DNA from: JAVBSX01 sp051660685
GTDB taxonomy: Bacteria > Planctomycetota > Planctomycetia > Pirellulales > Thermoguttaceae
Assembly (NCBI GenBank): GCA_051660685.1
Contig: JBOFQB010000094.1
Coordinates: 1 to 64,000, forward strand
Length of the DNA stretch: 64,000 nt
Reading direction: 5' to 3'
Below, one piece after another: positions 43,901 through 52,390 of this stretch (positions are counted from its first letter, which is position 1; every line of letters begins with the position of its first letter). The notes below the pieces were generated by a model that saw nothing but the letters and a program-made list of their open reading frames with translations, made no database searches and was not told the DNA's origin. The translations under genes and the position numbers were made by a program.

Positions 43901-46045
43901 CGCTTTGTCTTTAGGACGGGACCAAAGAAGGTTCCCCGAGATCAGGTCAAAACAGTACAAAACCGGTTGATCGGTTGGAGCAAACACCAATTTTCCATTC
44001 AACAGCAAGCAACTTGGAATCGTCCAACCGGATTCATAAGCCCAAAACCGAAAATCCTCATCTGTCCCTGAAAAACGCCGATTCAGCAAACCCCTTTGTC
44101 CAATCCCAATCAGTTCACCTTCTCGTTTGTCGGAATCCAGCTCTTCTTCTGAAACCGGATCAATGTAAGAATAACCCCAACGGAACTCTTCGGATTGAGT
44201 GTCCAGAACACAGAGAACCCCGGATGATGTCGCGCAAACCAATAATCCTCCTTGATAAGCAAGCTCTGCTCCTCGAAATCGTCGCAACCAATCCGATTCA
44301 ATCGGTGTTTGAGGACGAATCAACTTGTTATGTCGCAACAATTGACCGGTTTGTGAGTCAAAGACGAAAAGATAAAGTATTCCCCCATTTTCTCCCAGAA
44401 CATAGAGATTGCCCAAAACAGGAAGCGGCGTACTTAAAAAATAGGTTTCTCCCAAAAAACATTCTTCCTCAGTCAACCCCAACAACAACTCCGACTGTTC
44501 CTCTTGAAATTGACGATCACTTATCTTTTCTTCTCTTTTTTCGACTGCCTGTTCCCCTTCTCTTTCCCTTTCTTTGTCCGTTCTCACTCTTTCATTTTCA
44601 ACTCTCGCTCTTTCATGTTCTTTCTGCAACTGGGATTCAAGCTGATTCAATTGTTGTTGTACAAAAGGGGCTTTGCCAATTCGCCAAACAACTTCGCCCG
44701 TTTCAACCTTCCTCGCTGTAATCGTCGTACTCATCTTCTCCCGGGGATCATTCATCTGTTGCCCTTGTCGAAGTAATAAACCCCCTTGCCGCATTGGACC
44801 GTTTAAGAGAAACGGTTCGTTCTCAATCGAAAACAGCAAATCTCCGTCACTACTCAAATTCCCCCCAACTCGATCGTGCCAAGTATTAACCCTTAACTGC
44901 AATTGGCGCATTTGATTGACTTCCTGTCCCCCAATTGTGTTGTTGAAAAAGTAGGATGTTGCACTGATTGGCATCTTAAAATCAACATCTTGACCAATCC
45001 AACGACGTTTCCCGTTTTCAGCATTGATTGCAACGATTCCGTCCATTCCGCGAAACAACACGGTTTGGTTGACAAAAAGAGGACGTGATACGGGAAGAAA
45101 AATGTCCTTGCGTTCACGCAATCGTCCTTCCAAAAACGAAAGTGTTTCCTCAAATTTCGGTTGCGAAACTGTTGGAACATTCCAGGTCATTTCCAACAAA
45201 GGAATACTTGCATCGACTTCAACCTGTTGATTCGGCGTTCCATTTGGGAGCAACCAACCGGATTGCGACAACCAACCGGCAATATGGGGTGTTGACAAGG
45301 AAAAATCGAGTTTGTCCAGAATTTCCCGGGCACTTTTGGGTGTCCAAGATTCGTCTCCCAACTGAATGGAAGTGTTGGGATACTTGCGTAAAAAATGATC
45401 CAACGTGTCAATTGCCCGATCATCCAGATTGGCTTTTTTCTGACAGATTGACAAGGTAAGACTTAAAAAGGGTTCATAGAACTCCAGATGATCCCCTTCT
45501 TGCAGAATTCGTTCCAACAGCGGTATTGCCGAATAATACTTCCCCTCATAAAAACAATTCATTGCAACCAAAAAAGTCGCTTCCATTCCAGAATCAGAAT
45601 AAAAATAGTCAAAAGCAACCTTTTCCAACAATTCCTGAGAACCGGTTGCAATCGCCGTATTCAGCAATCGTCGGGCCAAAGAATTGTACTGAATCCCATA
45701 CAATTGTTTTCCCTCATCTGGTAAAGAACGAAAGATTTCACGAACAGCATCCCGAACCGTCCGCCGTATGACTCGCTGTTCCCCCGAATTCGTTGAAGAA
45801 TCAAGATCAGCAACGAGAAAGGAATCGGATTGTTCCTCAAAGAGAGAACCGAGCAAGGGAATGACTTCAGCAATCCGATTTTGCGCAACCAACAACCGGG
45901 TCTGTTCCAATTCTCGCATAACGGATCGATCAGGGGGAACAAACAATGAACTCTCGGACCTGACAATTTCGGAGATAAGGAGACAAATTATCAGGCTGAA
46001 GAAGAGAGCAGGTAAAGCGGATAAGGCAGAAAAGAACGCTCGCAT
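40925..46045 (-). CDS. Giant exported PQQ-like/TPR protein
   Basis: 1,706 aa from ATG 46045. Signal peptide MRAFFSALSALPALFFSLII. The N-terminal part looks like TPR/alpha-solenoid (AEVIPLLGSLFEEQ; YYSAIPLLERILQ; DTLDHFLRKYPNT). It is followed by beta-propeller-like PQQ repeats of the BamB kind (DGIVAINAENGKRRWIG; SGVLCVLDTQSEEFRWGY; LYCFDLISGNLLWSRPKD; SYDLTTGEKGWN; LGVIDLTTGKLQRTW), then another helical stretch (ALSLFQECLRFQSQYKPREK) and a second propeller-like region near the C-terminus (LWGLDPLSGKMCWKREL). A highly charged E/R/K insertion lies near residues 470-515 and a GSTGQPGSTGQSG run near the end. The function is unknown; the fold suggests a periplasmic binding or scaffold protein. 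Confidence 0.85.
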   Translation of the reverse strand: MRAFFSALSALPALFFSLIICLLISEIVRSESSLFVPPDRSVMRELEQTRLLVAQNRIAEVIPLLGSLFEEQSDSFLVADLDSSTNSGEQRVIRRTVRDAVREIFRSLPDEGKQLYGIQYNSLARRLLNTAIATGSQELLEKVAFDYFYSDSGMEATFLVAMNCFYEGKYYSAIPLLERILQEGDHLEFYEPFLSLTLSICQKKANLDDRAIDTLDHFLRKYPNTSIQLGDESWTPKSAREILDKLDFSLSTPHIAGWLSQSGWLLPNGTPNQQVEVDASIPLLEMTWNVPTVSQPKFEETLSFLEGRLRERKDIFLPVSRPLFVNQTVLFRGMDGIVAINAENGKRRWIGQDVDFKMPISATSYFFNNTIGGQEVNQMRQLQLRVNTWHDRVGGNLSSDGDLLFSIENEPFLLNGPMRQGGLLLRQGQQMNDPREKMSTTITARKVETGEVVWRIGKAPFVQQQLNQLESQLQKEHERARVENERVRTDKEREREGEQAVEKREEKISDRQFQEEQSELLLGLTEEECFLGETYFLSTPLPVLGNLYVLGENGGILYLFVFDSQTGQLLRHNKLIRPQTPIESDWLRRFRGAELAYQGGLLVCATSSGVLCVLDTQSEEFRWGYSYIDPVSEEELDSDKREGELIGIGQRGLLNRRFSGTDEDFRFWAYESGWTIPSCLLLNGKLVFAPTDQPVLYCFDLISGNLLWSRPKDKARYVACLYENLIVLATEHSMMSYDLTTGEKGWNGRETYFSNGAIPSGTGLKKGNTYMIPLSDHSLGVIDLTTGKLQRTWKSLDETPLGNLLAMNGKVFSQSARTLTCFNQMEPLRERALERQREQPDDPDALFVLGRIAYAEENTPLALSLFQECLRFQSQYKPREKSVLRNMMCVVFRSNTLNYRPSLDDIETLSDSPEIFANLLKQYAVYCLNQQDKEQFKRIFEKLIVLNQQERLVLESEDHREYLLAFWIQEQVHALQADPEIGPFLLTLAQKELQQIIDQFNGEQRFSTNGRKTTEQLERFLIGFSTLPIADSALSRLCQDYLENKQFSQLECLLARCESLEKLSEQVKTTKKAYQSLTVSTDEEQALMKTSWPNGPVILTEEETEPDQGGKTSSRAGPYQSGFPVTMPIPYVGENPIFQDEFSFHLTSVPNQGLRLLCRNKKGQNEWMIPLPDEEGEFLTIPNQLQYLGNQDFRFSDQTGFLKGLNHLLFFIRGKTILAIDVLQRDQLDRPVILWKKQVSTPFGNVRFQENALKLSQLNSSSPLFSGTGEPFVFWADPVVLNAHALCFQDGNTLWGLDPLSGKMCWKRELTQNKVLFASDEQFLYQITPNSLTASLQGDVRISPTQRCEVQVFRSQTGQEITRGVLPQGIIHCFGSKFVAIRTPPSPDTAIGLDVFDMRDFIQRELQNQVQSLSKEERRARALSVKPDDFGRSVLNPHYSFSTPLTYDALVHFREQGRVIDVLEQTGHLQSVDLKSIQADCPIIRCSPTDIQGAQLERERINSEKVWGIEGNPFVDFQVMKEGDDWLVLFIFDRNIQKTMLGSFEKTEETATSESAKTRTPLQGVPQRAIGEGIIMRYDAKGIPIWTNARRIANWYSIPNHPDYPIILFGATIFEEQPNLTGQTGSTGQPGSTGQSGVQVYPVLLGIDKKTGDSRFLFELRNEFTPSVASMKELSLGLRLVLDPGRNQIRFITPKKTFHATFTQEK

Positions 46046-46298
46046 GTACAAATTCAGGTCATTTTGTTGGAAAAGGACTTTCCTATTCTACCTGATAATG
46101 ACAATTTATGCAAATGGTAGAGTCCAACCCCATTTATTGTTTTCGTCAACGTAAACTGTTTTGACCAAGATGGGGCAAAAAATGTCCAAAAAGCAACTGA
46201 CTGTTTGAAAACGCAATGTCAGACTCAAAATCTATCTCAATGTCAGGAAAAGATGGTCTGAAAAATGCTGAAAGGAAATCGAGGTTCTGTAAGAGAAC

Positions 46299-47939
46299 TC
46301 AAGCATTTTCCTGTTGTTCGTTTTCTTCAATAAGGGACATGAGTTTAATAAGATGGAACAGCACAAAAAAGACGACGACAATGATTGCAACGAGTTGGAA
46401 GGTCTTGAGAAAGGTTTCCGACGCTCTCCCATTTTGTTGGGCATCTGAACCGTTGAGTTGCTGATCGGGCAAAAGAGTTGGCGTTAAGACAGATGCCGGA
46501 ACAACAGCACCTTCTGTACTGACGTTATTGTGTGTTGTGGAAACCTGACTCGCATATTGCAATTCCGATTGAACCGGTCCTGAAGAAAATGGTTCAACAG
46601 ATTTCCGGTCCTTTATCATGTAGGTTTCATTGCCCGAATGAACAGAAGCGGTCGATGCAATCGGGATACCGGAATGACTTTTGGAGCCGGAATGACCTTT
46701 TCCGTCGGAAACACTTGTTGCTGATTGGGAAAAGGCGAGAACCCCCTTTTCCTGAACGGATTGACGTGTACTCGGGTCGATTCCAACTGTCCCATTTCGA
46801 GTTCCGCCGTTACGTTCAACGGTCCCTCGTTCGGTTGGTGTATCCTTTTCCGTTTGAATCGACGAATTCGTTCGCAACACATTATCTGTTTTTCCCAAAC
46901 CTGACCGAACCTCAAAAGACGGAAAGGTTGGATAAAAATTAAGCGGAACCGACGAACTTGCTGTCTCACCTAGATCACGCAACGTATTCCGAGACGAAGC
47001 AGAACCGCGTCGTCCGATTGAAGACGCTTGAGAAGAGATTTTGGGGGCAGGAACCGAACCAATCAACGAGTCAATCGGCACTTCTGATACAGAGGATACG
47101 GAACCCGACTGAATTTTCGCTAAAACCGTTCCTTCGTTCAATCGGTGTTGGGGCGAACCCGGTTCTATGGACGCAAAAAGCTGTTCCGGTTCACTCGGTA
47201 CTCTCTCGATTGCCGATTGAGCTTGACCTAAAAACGTCCTGAGTCGTCCACAATAACTTCCAACGGTGTTGTTCAAGTCGGACCCAAACAGAACACCTGC
47301 CAGTTCCCCCTTGCGATTGAAGATCGGTCCCCCAGAATCTCCCTGTCGGGCGTTGATTGAGACTTCAATCAGTTCGTTGCTCAAACCGATTTCGGGCATG
47401 ACATACTTCGTACAACGTCCTCCTGCTAATCGATATGTTCCACTTCCATAACCGGCAATCCAAAGAGGATCGCCCGTTTTGGGATAATCTTTTGCAAGAG
47501 CGACGACGGGAATTTGGGCGGGACGTGAGATGAGCAAAACGGCCAAATCCCAAGTTTTATCGACATACACAACAGCAGCGTAAGAAGCAAAACCGTAAGG
47601 AAAATGGACTTGAACCAAACCAACGGCGTCTCTGACAACATGGTGATTGGTCAAAAGGACACCATATTTTCCTTGAGAACTGATGAGTGTTCCAGAACCG
47701 AAAGAGTGCGCACCTTTTTCGTAAGCAAGTATCCTTGCAACAGCAGGATGCGGGTCGCTCGCCGGATTCCAAGTTGGTGCAGTCCGCGAAAGGGCAACAT
47801 CGTTTGCTTGTCTGTTATTCAGCCTATTCTGTGTATTTGTCTCATTTTGGCCAAATATCGTATTGTTCCAAACAAAGATCGCGTTGTTCCAAATCAGCAA
47901 CAGGAAGACGAGCCGTGTTACAACGGAAAATACTTTCAT
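46299..47939 (-). CDS. Membrane-anchored trypsin-like serine protease
   Basis: 546 aa. Signal segment LVFLLLIWNNAIFVW, then a chymotrypsin-fold domain with His100 (LLTNHHVVRD), Asp131 (TWDLAVLLI) and Ser202 (ARQGDSGGPIF), so the triad is complete. No PDZ domain is visible; after the protease comes a long Ser/Thr/Gly-rich linker (about residues 260-500, with NGGTRNGTVG and similar runs), then a transmembrane helix (LVAIIVVVFFVLFHLIKLM) and a short acidic tail. It is thus a surface-tethered protease. Start ATG 47939 overlaps the stop of the 40-codon microgene (ATGA), implying coupled translation. Confidence 0.88.
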   Translation of the reverse strand: MKVFSVVTRLVFLLLIWNNAIFVWNNTIFGQNETNTQNRLNNRQANDVALSRTAPTWNPASDPHPAVARILAYEKGAHSFGSGTLISSQGKYGVLLTNHHVVRDAVGLVQVHFPYGFASYAAVVYVDKTWDLAVLLISRPAQIPVVALAKDYPKTGDPLWIAGYGSGTYRLAGGRCTKYVMPEIGLSNELIEVSINARQGDSGGPIFNRKGELAGVLFGSDLNNTVGSYCGRLRTFLGQAQSAIERVPSEPEQLFASIEPGSPQHRLNEGTVLAKIQSGSVSSVSEVPIDSLIGSVPAPKISSQASSIGRRGSASSRNTLRDLGETASSSVPLNFYPTFPSFEVRSGLGKTDNVLRTNSSIQTEKDTPTERGTVERNGGTRNGTVGIDPSTRQSVQEKGVLAFSQSATSVSDGKGHSGSKSHSGIPIASTASVHSGNETYMIKDRKSVEPFSSGPVQSELQYASQVSTTHNNVSTEGAVVPASVLTPTLLPDQQLNGSDAQQNGRASETFLKTFQLVAIIVVVFFVLFHLIKLMSLIEENEQQENA

Positions 47940-48058
47940 CTGCAAACCGGCTTCTGTTCTCGTCGTTTTTGTTCGTTCTGAATAATCCGTTTGAGAAGGT
48001 CACTTCGTAATTGTTCAAGTTCCTTCTCCTTTTTTTCTTCATTTTGATCCGTTTTCAT
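47936..48058 (-). CDS. 40-residue charged microprotein, coupled to protease
   Basis: ATG 48058 opens a 41-codon frame encoding a Lys/Glu/Arg-rich helix-like peptide (MKTDQNEEKKEKELEQLRSD at its start) that ends with TGA at 47936-47938, overlapping the protease start ATG by two bases. The regular charge pattern and the ATGA overlap support a real gene, but it has no homologue I know, no strong Shine-Dalgarno and is short. It may be an uORF-like coupler. Confidence 0.42.
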   Translation of the reverse strand: MKTDQNEEKKEKELEQLRSDLLKRIIQNEQKRREQKPVCR

Positions 48059-48378
48059 TAGAAAATGCTCAGTCAATGGACAGAGAAAGAGGAATATCAC
48101 CAAACCCGTTTTCGGACGAATCGAAGAGCAAATTTGAAGAAACCTTTTTTCACTGACACAACCGGAACAGGTCGTACAATCGGACAGTCCAACAAAGTGA
48201 GAAAAAAAACAGGATAATTTCGATAAAATTTGAGCGAGAACCTTCCTACAAACCGTGTTTTACTTTAGAATGGGGGAGGTGTGTTAGATAAAATTGGCAA
48301 TTGGCCCGGAATTTTGGCAAAAGATGAAAGATTGAAGAACAACGGACACGGACCTAACGAATTAACAGAATTAACATC
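48059..48378. other. Intergenic region upstream of the ECF sigma gene
   Basis: About 320 bp between the divergent microgene/protease unit and the sigma factor gene. It is AT-rich near 48210-48250. No repeat of the families described here and no gene was found. An autoregulated ECF promoter would be expected close to 48330, but no clear GGAAC-type -35 element is visible there. Confidence 0.35.
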
Positions 48379-49053
48379 GTGACACTTGAACAGACGAGCA
48401 CTCAATCGTTTATGCGTGATCCTGACGTTCGGCTTATGCTCGAAGTCCGGGACGGTAAAGCGTCTGCATTTGAGAGTTTGATGCATCGTTATCAAGGACG
48501 TGTTCTTTCGGTTTTACGGCACATGGTGCAGGATTCGGATTGGGCCGAAGATTTGACACAAGAGGTTTTTTTGCGGGTCTTTCGCGCTCGTTTGAGTTAT
48601 GAACCCGGTTCAAAATTCACAACTTGGTTGTTCACGATTACCAACAATGTTGCGTTGAATGCACTTCGGGGAAAACATCGACATCCGGTTATACAGTTTG
48701 GCGGAAGTGACGGAACAGTTGGTAAAGATTCGGACGAACCGACTCGCTTGGAAAACAATGTTCCCGCAAGTAGTAGTCTGATTCCCGTCAGGTGTCTTGA
48801 CCGAAAAGAATTACGCAGTGTCGTTCAGGATGCAATTGATTCTTTGGGAGAACGTCAAAAAATGGCGACTCTTCTAAGCCGTTTTGAAGGAATGAGTTAC
48901 ATTGACATTGCCGAAACAATGAATCTGACTCCACAAGCGGTCAAATCGCTGCTCTGTCGGGCCCGAATCAATTTGCGCAATGTTCTTATACCATATATTG
49001 AACAGGGAAAATTACCTGCAATTGACCGATTGACAGCGATTGACAGCGATTAA
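48379..49053 (+). CDS. ECF-type RNA polymerase sigma factor
   Basis: 224 aa. Region 2 is clear (FESLMHRYQGRVLSVLRHMV; DWAEDLTQEVFLRVFRARLSYE; FTTWLFTITNNVALNALRG), then a variable linker, then region 4 (DAIDSLGERQKMATLLSRFE; YIDIAETMNLTPQAVKSLLCRARINLR). It is RpoE-like in length and domain order. The start is GTG 48379; an ATG at 48412 (MRDPDVRLMLEV) is equally plausible and matches relatives. The next gene, a likely anti-sigma factor, follows closely on the same strand, the standard ECF arrangement. Confidence 0.9.
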   Translation: MTLEQTSTQSFMRDPDVRLMLEVRDGKASAFESLMHRYQGRVLSVLRHMVQDSDWAEDLTQEVFLRVFRARLSYEPGSKFTTWLFTITNNVALNALRGKHRHPVIQFGGSDGTVGKDSDEPTRLENNVPASSSLIPVRCLDRKELRSVVQDAIDSLGERQKMATLLSRFEGMSYIDIAETMNLTPQAVKSLLCRARINLRNVLIPYIEQGKLPAIDRLTAIDSD

Positions 49054-49119
49054 CCTTTTTGTCGATGTCATTTTCCATGTATTGTGCAGATTTCGTCACC
49101 TTCTACAGATTTCCTTTCC

Positions 49120-49692
49120 ATGTTACATACTGAACCAGATCAGGAACAAGTGCAGGAGCAGAACTTGGAACGAGACCGGGAACAGGAGCCGGTTTTGGAA
49201 TCAGGGACGATTGATCCTGAAGAGGAGTTGCTGATTGCCTATTTGGACGGAGAACTTCCGTCGGAAAATAAGAAAGAGTTGGAGGAGCGATTAGCTCAGG
49301 AGCCGACACTTCGGCGTAAACTGGCCCGATTTGAGGAGACTTGGGATGCACTTGAGTTACTTGAACGAAAACCGTCCGATCAAGTTTTTATCAGTTCAAC
49401 GATAGAACGGGTTGCAACGGAAACCGCACATAGTATTCGGGTTGCGACATTGCGTTCACGACGGGGTTCTAAGAGCTGGACGCTCCAGATTTTCTTGGGT
49501 TCCCTTCTGTCCGCTTTCTTGGGGTACATGAGCGTTAATTTTCTGTTTTCCCAGAATCTTAAAAACCTCTACAATGATGTTCCCATTATCGAGCAATTGG
49601 ATCATTACTTTTTGTTGGAGGAGCAAAAAGCGTATCACATTGACGAGCTTGATTTTCTGCATCAATTGACAGATGCCAAAATTTTCGACTGA
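49120..49692 (+). CDS. Putative membrane anti-sigma factor
   Basis: 190 aa from ATG 49120 (GTG 49084 would add 12 residues). The N-terminus is a Gln/Glu/Arg-rich run, followed by LLIAYLDGELPSENKKELEERLAQEP..LRRKLARFEETWDALE, which matches the pattern of anti-sigma domains (DGELP...), but the zinc-binding HxxxCxxC is absent. One transmembrane helix (IFLGSLLSAFLGYMSVNFLF) precedes a short periplasmic tail. Position right after the ECF gene and the topology support it as the partner that holds the sigma factor inactive at the membrane. Confidence 0.75.
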   Translation: MLHTEPDQEQVQEQNLERDREQEPVLESGTIDPEEELLIAYLDGELPSENKKELEERLAQEPTLRRKLARFEETWDALELLERKPSDQVFISSTIERVATETAHSIRVATLRSRRGSKSWTLQIFLGSLLSAFLGYMSVNFLFSQNLKNLYNDVPIIEQLDHYFLLEEQKAYHIDELDFLHQLTDAKIFD

Positions 49693-49801
49693 CCTTTTTC
49701 GATTTTCGGCTGATCCTTTCTGTTTTTCGAGCGACTCGGACGGATTGATTTCCTGTCTTTTCAATAAAGGGTATCTCTCAAGAGACAAGATGCTTACAAG
49801 G

Positions 49802-50512
49802 TCAACCGGGGATTGCGTTTTCGGTTGCCTCAATCAGGTTCCGAACGTCCACAACGGATTCCGTTTCACGCAATTGTTGGAGAAAACCTTGTGAATCGAC
49901 GATCCGACTTAATCGGGCAAGAATACGGAGATGAATCCGATCATCTGTTGAACAGATCAAAAAGAAGATGTCCGTCAATCCCCCAAAAGGTGCTCCAAAT
50001 GGGACCCCGTTGGAAACCCGGCCTAATGTAAGGAAGGTTTCTGCCAAAATAGAAGAGTTCGGTCGTCGGGGATGCAAAAACGCAACGCCGTTGTCAAATG
50101 CAGTTGGAATCAACTCCTCACGTTGTCTTAACAACTCAATCATCTTGCTCGTATCCCAAAGATAACCGGTTTCTGCAGCCAATTTGGACATCGTTCGAAT
50201 AACAGAGTCTTTGGTTCTTGCGCCGAGTTCAAGAGCAATTGCCCCTTCTGGAATCAACGACGCAATCGAAATCGTCTCTTGATTTTCAACATCACTTTTT
50301 GCCAAACATTTTTCGACACCAGCTCTTTCCAGATCGTCGAAATTACTGATTTTCTTTTCCAACCAACGATACACCTCATCCCGGGCAAAGGTCCATTCCC
50401 CTTTGACTTTTCGTCCGGGCAAATCACCCCGTTCAGCCAATTTTTGGAGTTGTTTTTCTGGAATATGCAAGAAACGTGACAATTTTTCAATATCAAAAAC
50501 CGTGTAGGGCAT
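49802..50512 (-). CDS. HTH-PTS EIIA (PtsN-like) fusion
   Basis: 236 aa from ATG 50512; the frame is open far upstream but the extension is not protein-like. Residues 1-52 form an excisionase/MerR-like helix-turn-helix (YTVFDIEKLSRFLHIPEK..LAERGDLPGRKVKGEW). Residues about 80-236 are a fructose/nitrogen-type PTS EIIA domain with the phosphorylatable His147 in NGVAFLHPRRP. A DNA-binding domain joined to a PtsN-like domain suggests a phosphorylation-responsive regulator rather than a sugar transporter part. No EI or HPr is in the window. Confidence 0.85.
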   Translation of the reverse strand: MPYTVFDIEKLSRFLHIPEKQLQKLAERGDLPGRKVKGEWTFARDEVYRWLEKKISNFDDLERAGVEKCLAKSDVENQETISIASLIPEGAIALELGARTKDSVIRTMSKLAAETGYLWDTSKMIELLRQREELIPTAFDNGVAFLHPRRPNSSILAETFLTLGRVSNGVPFGAPFGGLTDIFFLICSTDDRIHLRILARLSRIVDSQGFLQQLRETESVVDVRNLIEATENAIPG

Positions 50513-50825
50513 GATGAGCGAGCGTGCAAGAGAGGAGGGAAAAGGAGGAAACAGCGAAAAAACGGCGAGAAAACGGGAACAACGGCAAATGGAAAAGGGA
50601 CCGCATACAGAACAGAGGAAATGACGCAGAACGACTTGGTGAGTGTTCACTTTATCCCGGGGAAGAGGACAGGTCGAGGGGGACTGTCGTAATCGTCTTT
50701 TCAACAAATTTCCGCCCTTGTGAAAAATTTCGTCCTGTTCTTGCAAAAAAAAGTGAACGTAGTACAACTGAATTGAGGGTGTCTTTACGATAAATCTCTT
50801 CACCTTTGACCGGAAATGACCTAAG
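50513..50825. other. Divergent intergenic region between the EIIA-like gene and the kinase gene
   Basis: About 310 bp. The first 100 bases are purine-rich on the plus strand (GAGGAGGGAAAAGGAGG-type runs). There is no gene or clear repeat. Confidence 0.35.
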
Positions 50826-51593
50826 ATGTCGCAGTCCCGCAAAAACTGGATCGACCAGTATACTGAAATTGCCCAATTGGCGGGGGGATTGGCACATGAG
50901 ATCAAGAACCCTCTTTCAACGATTCGGCTGAATATGGACCTTCTTGCTGAAGATTTGGAAGGGGCGGAATTGCCCGCTCAACGTCGGGCACTTAGAAAAG
51001 TCGAAACGGTCAAGAGAGAATGTTCCCGTCTTGAAGAGTTGCTGAATGATTTTCTGGATTTTGCAAGATCACACGCTTTGCAGTTGGAACCGCGAGATGT
51101 GAATAAACAATTGCGGGATTTAATTGAGTTTTTTCGACCTCAAGGGAAAGTGACGAACATGGAAATTACGGAGTATTATGCCGATAATCTTCCAATGGTC
51201 CCTTTGGACGCGAAATCGTTTCGTCGGGCCGTATTGAATCTTATCTTAAACGCACAACAGGCAATGCCGGACGGGGGACAATTGGTTGTTCGGACGCGAT
51301 CAAGCGGGAATGAGGTTGCGATTGACCTGATTGATACAGGAGAGGGAATGGATGATCGGGTTGCGCAACATGTTTTTGAGGCGTTTTACTCAACGAAACA
51401 GGGAGGGAGCGGTCTTGGATTACCAACCGTTCGCAAGATTATTGAAGCACATGGAGGTCGTATTATGCTGCAATCGGAACAGGGTCGGGGAACCCAATTC
51501 ACGTTATTTCTTCCCGGTTTTGCCCGTCTTTTGACGGAAAAAGAGTCTGGTCAAAAAAGAACGTCCGAGTTGTTTGGCGAAACAACGGAGTGA
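50826..51593 (+). CDS. Soluble sensorless histidine kinase
   Basis: 255 aa with the full catalytic core and almost nothing before it. The H-box His24 is in GGLAHEIKNPLSTIRLN, N-box in AVLNLILNAQQAM, G1 in DTGEGMDD, G2 in GGSGLGLPTV and the end GRGTQFTLFLP. It lacks transmembrane, PAS, GAF or HAMP domains, so it either senses through a partner protein or belongs to a phosphorelay. No response regulator is beside it. ATG 50826 is close to the divergent EIIA-like gene. Confidence 0.9.
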   Translation: MSQSRKNWIDQYTEIAQLAGGLAHEIKNPLSTIRLNMDLLAEDLEGAELPAQRRALRKVETVKRECSRLEELLNDFLDFARSHALQLEPRDVNKQLRDLIEFFRPQGKVTNMEITEYYADNLPMVPLDAKSFRRAVLNLILNAQQAMPDGGQLVVRTRSSGNEVAIDLIDTGEGMDDRVAQHVFEAFYSTKQGGSGLGLPTVRKIIEAHGGRIMLQSEQGRGTQFTLFLPGFARLLTEKESGQKRTSELFGETTE

Positions 51594-51664
51594 AAGAGGA
51601 AAAGAAAACGCAAACAGTTCAGAAGAGTTGGAAAAGCGAGACAAATGCAATGATTCTTCTCTGT

Positions 51665-52114
51665 TTATCTTATGATTTCCTTTTCAATCACATTGATTTT
51701 GTCCAACCGTCTTTGATGTCGTCCCCCGTCAAAATCGGTTCCCAACCATTTGTCAACCAAACCTAAACAGGTTCGTTCTCCGAGCAGATCGCCGGAAAGA
51801 CAAAGAACATTGGCATTATTATGTCGACGACTGAGTTCGGCAGTCACATCATTACAGCAGGAAACCGCGCGAATTCCGAAAAATTTGTTGGCGACCATGC
51901 ACATTCCAACGCCGGTTCCGCAAATGAGAATACCGAAATCAGCATCTCCGCGACAAACGGTGAGAGCAACTTCGGACGCAACATCGGGGTAATCAACCGT
52001 TGTCCTTTCCTGCAAACCGGGTTCGCAAACCTCGATCCCTTTTGAACCGAGGAATGCAAGAACGACACGTCGCAGATTATTCCCTCTATGATCGCTTCCT
52101 AATGCAATTCGCAT
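51665..52114 (-). CDS. rpiB: Ribose 5-phosphate isomerase B
   Basis: RpiB/LacAB fold, interconverting ribose-5-P and ribulose-5-P. N-terminus IALGSDHRG, the catalytic Cys in GILICGTGVGM and the conserved His in ELSRRHNNANVLCLSGD are present. Length 149 aa is typical. It is convergent with the histidine kinase gene; the 71-bp gap is too small for much else. Confidence 0.94.
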   Translation of the reverse strand: MRIALGSDHRGNNLRRVVLAFLGSKGIEVCEPGLQERTTVDYPDVASEVALTVCRGDADFGILICGTGVGMCMVANKFFGIRAVSCCNDVTAELSRRHNNANVLCLSGDLLGERTCLGLVDKWLGTDFDGGRHQRRLDKINVIEKEIIR

Positions 52115-52249
52115 AGACTAACCCCCTTACAATATAAGTCTTTCTCTAACTTGCCAACTTCTTCAACGTGAAAAAAGTGAATACTCCTTGGACTCTCTCT
52201 GTCCACAAAACGGACTTTCCTAGTCCGCAAAACGTGACCCGTTTCCTGA

Positions 52250-52298
52250 GTCAAAATTGTCAATAACCGCAGAACACTATTCTGCGGTTAAACGACTG
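52250..52298. repeat. Short cruciform half-element
   Basis: AACCGCAGAACACTATTCTGCGGTT is a near-perfect palindrome followed by AAACG. It resembles the half-site at 7676 and the family of GTTTAGCCG elements. It lies between rpiB and the Tat-exported isomerase gene. Confidence 0.55.
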
Positions 52299-52390
52299 AA
52301 TACTCAATACTGAACACTAAATACTACTTGGAATGAAACTGAATACGGCTTGGAATTCCAACGACAGGGAAACCGAACTGAGACAAGAAC

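Noticed and set aside
50513..50905. N-terminal extension of the EIIA-like gene
   Set aside because: The added 131 residues are low-complexity, overlap the divergent kinase gene's start and precede a clean HTH beginning at ATG 50512.
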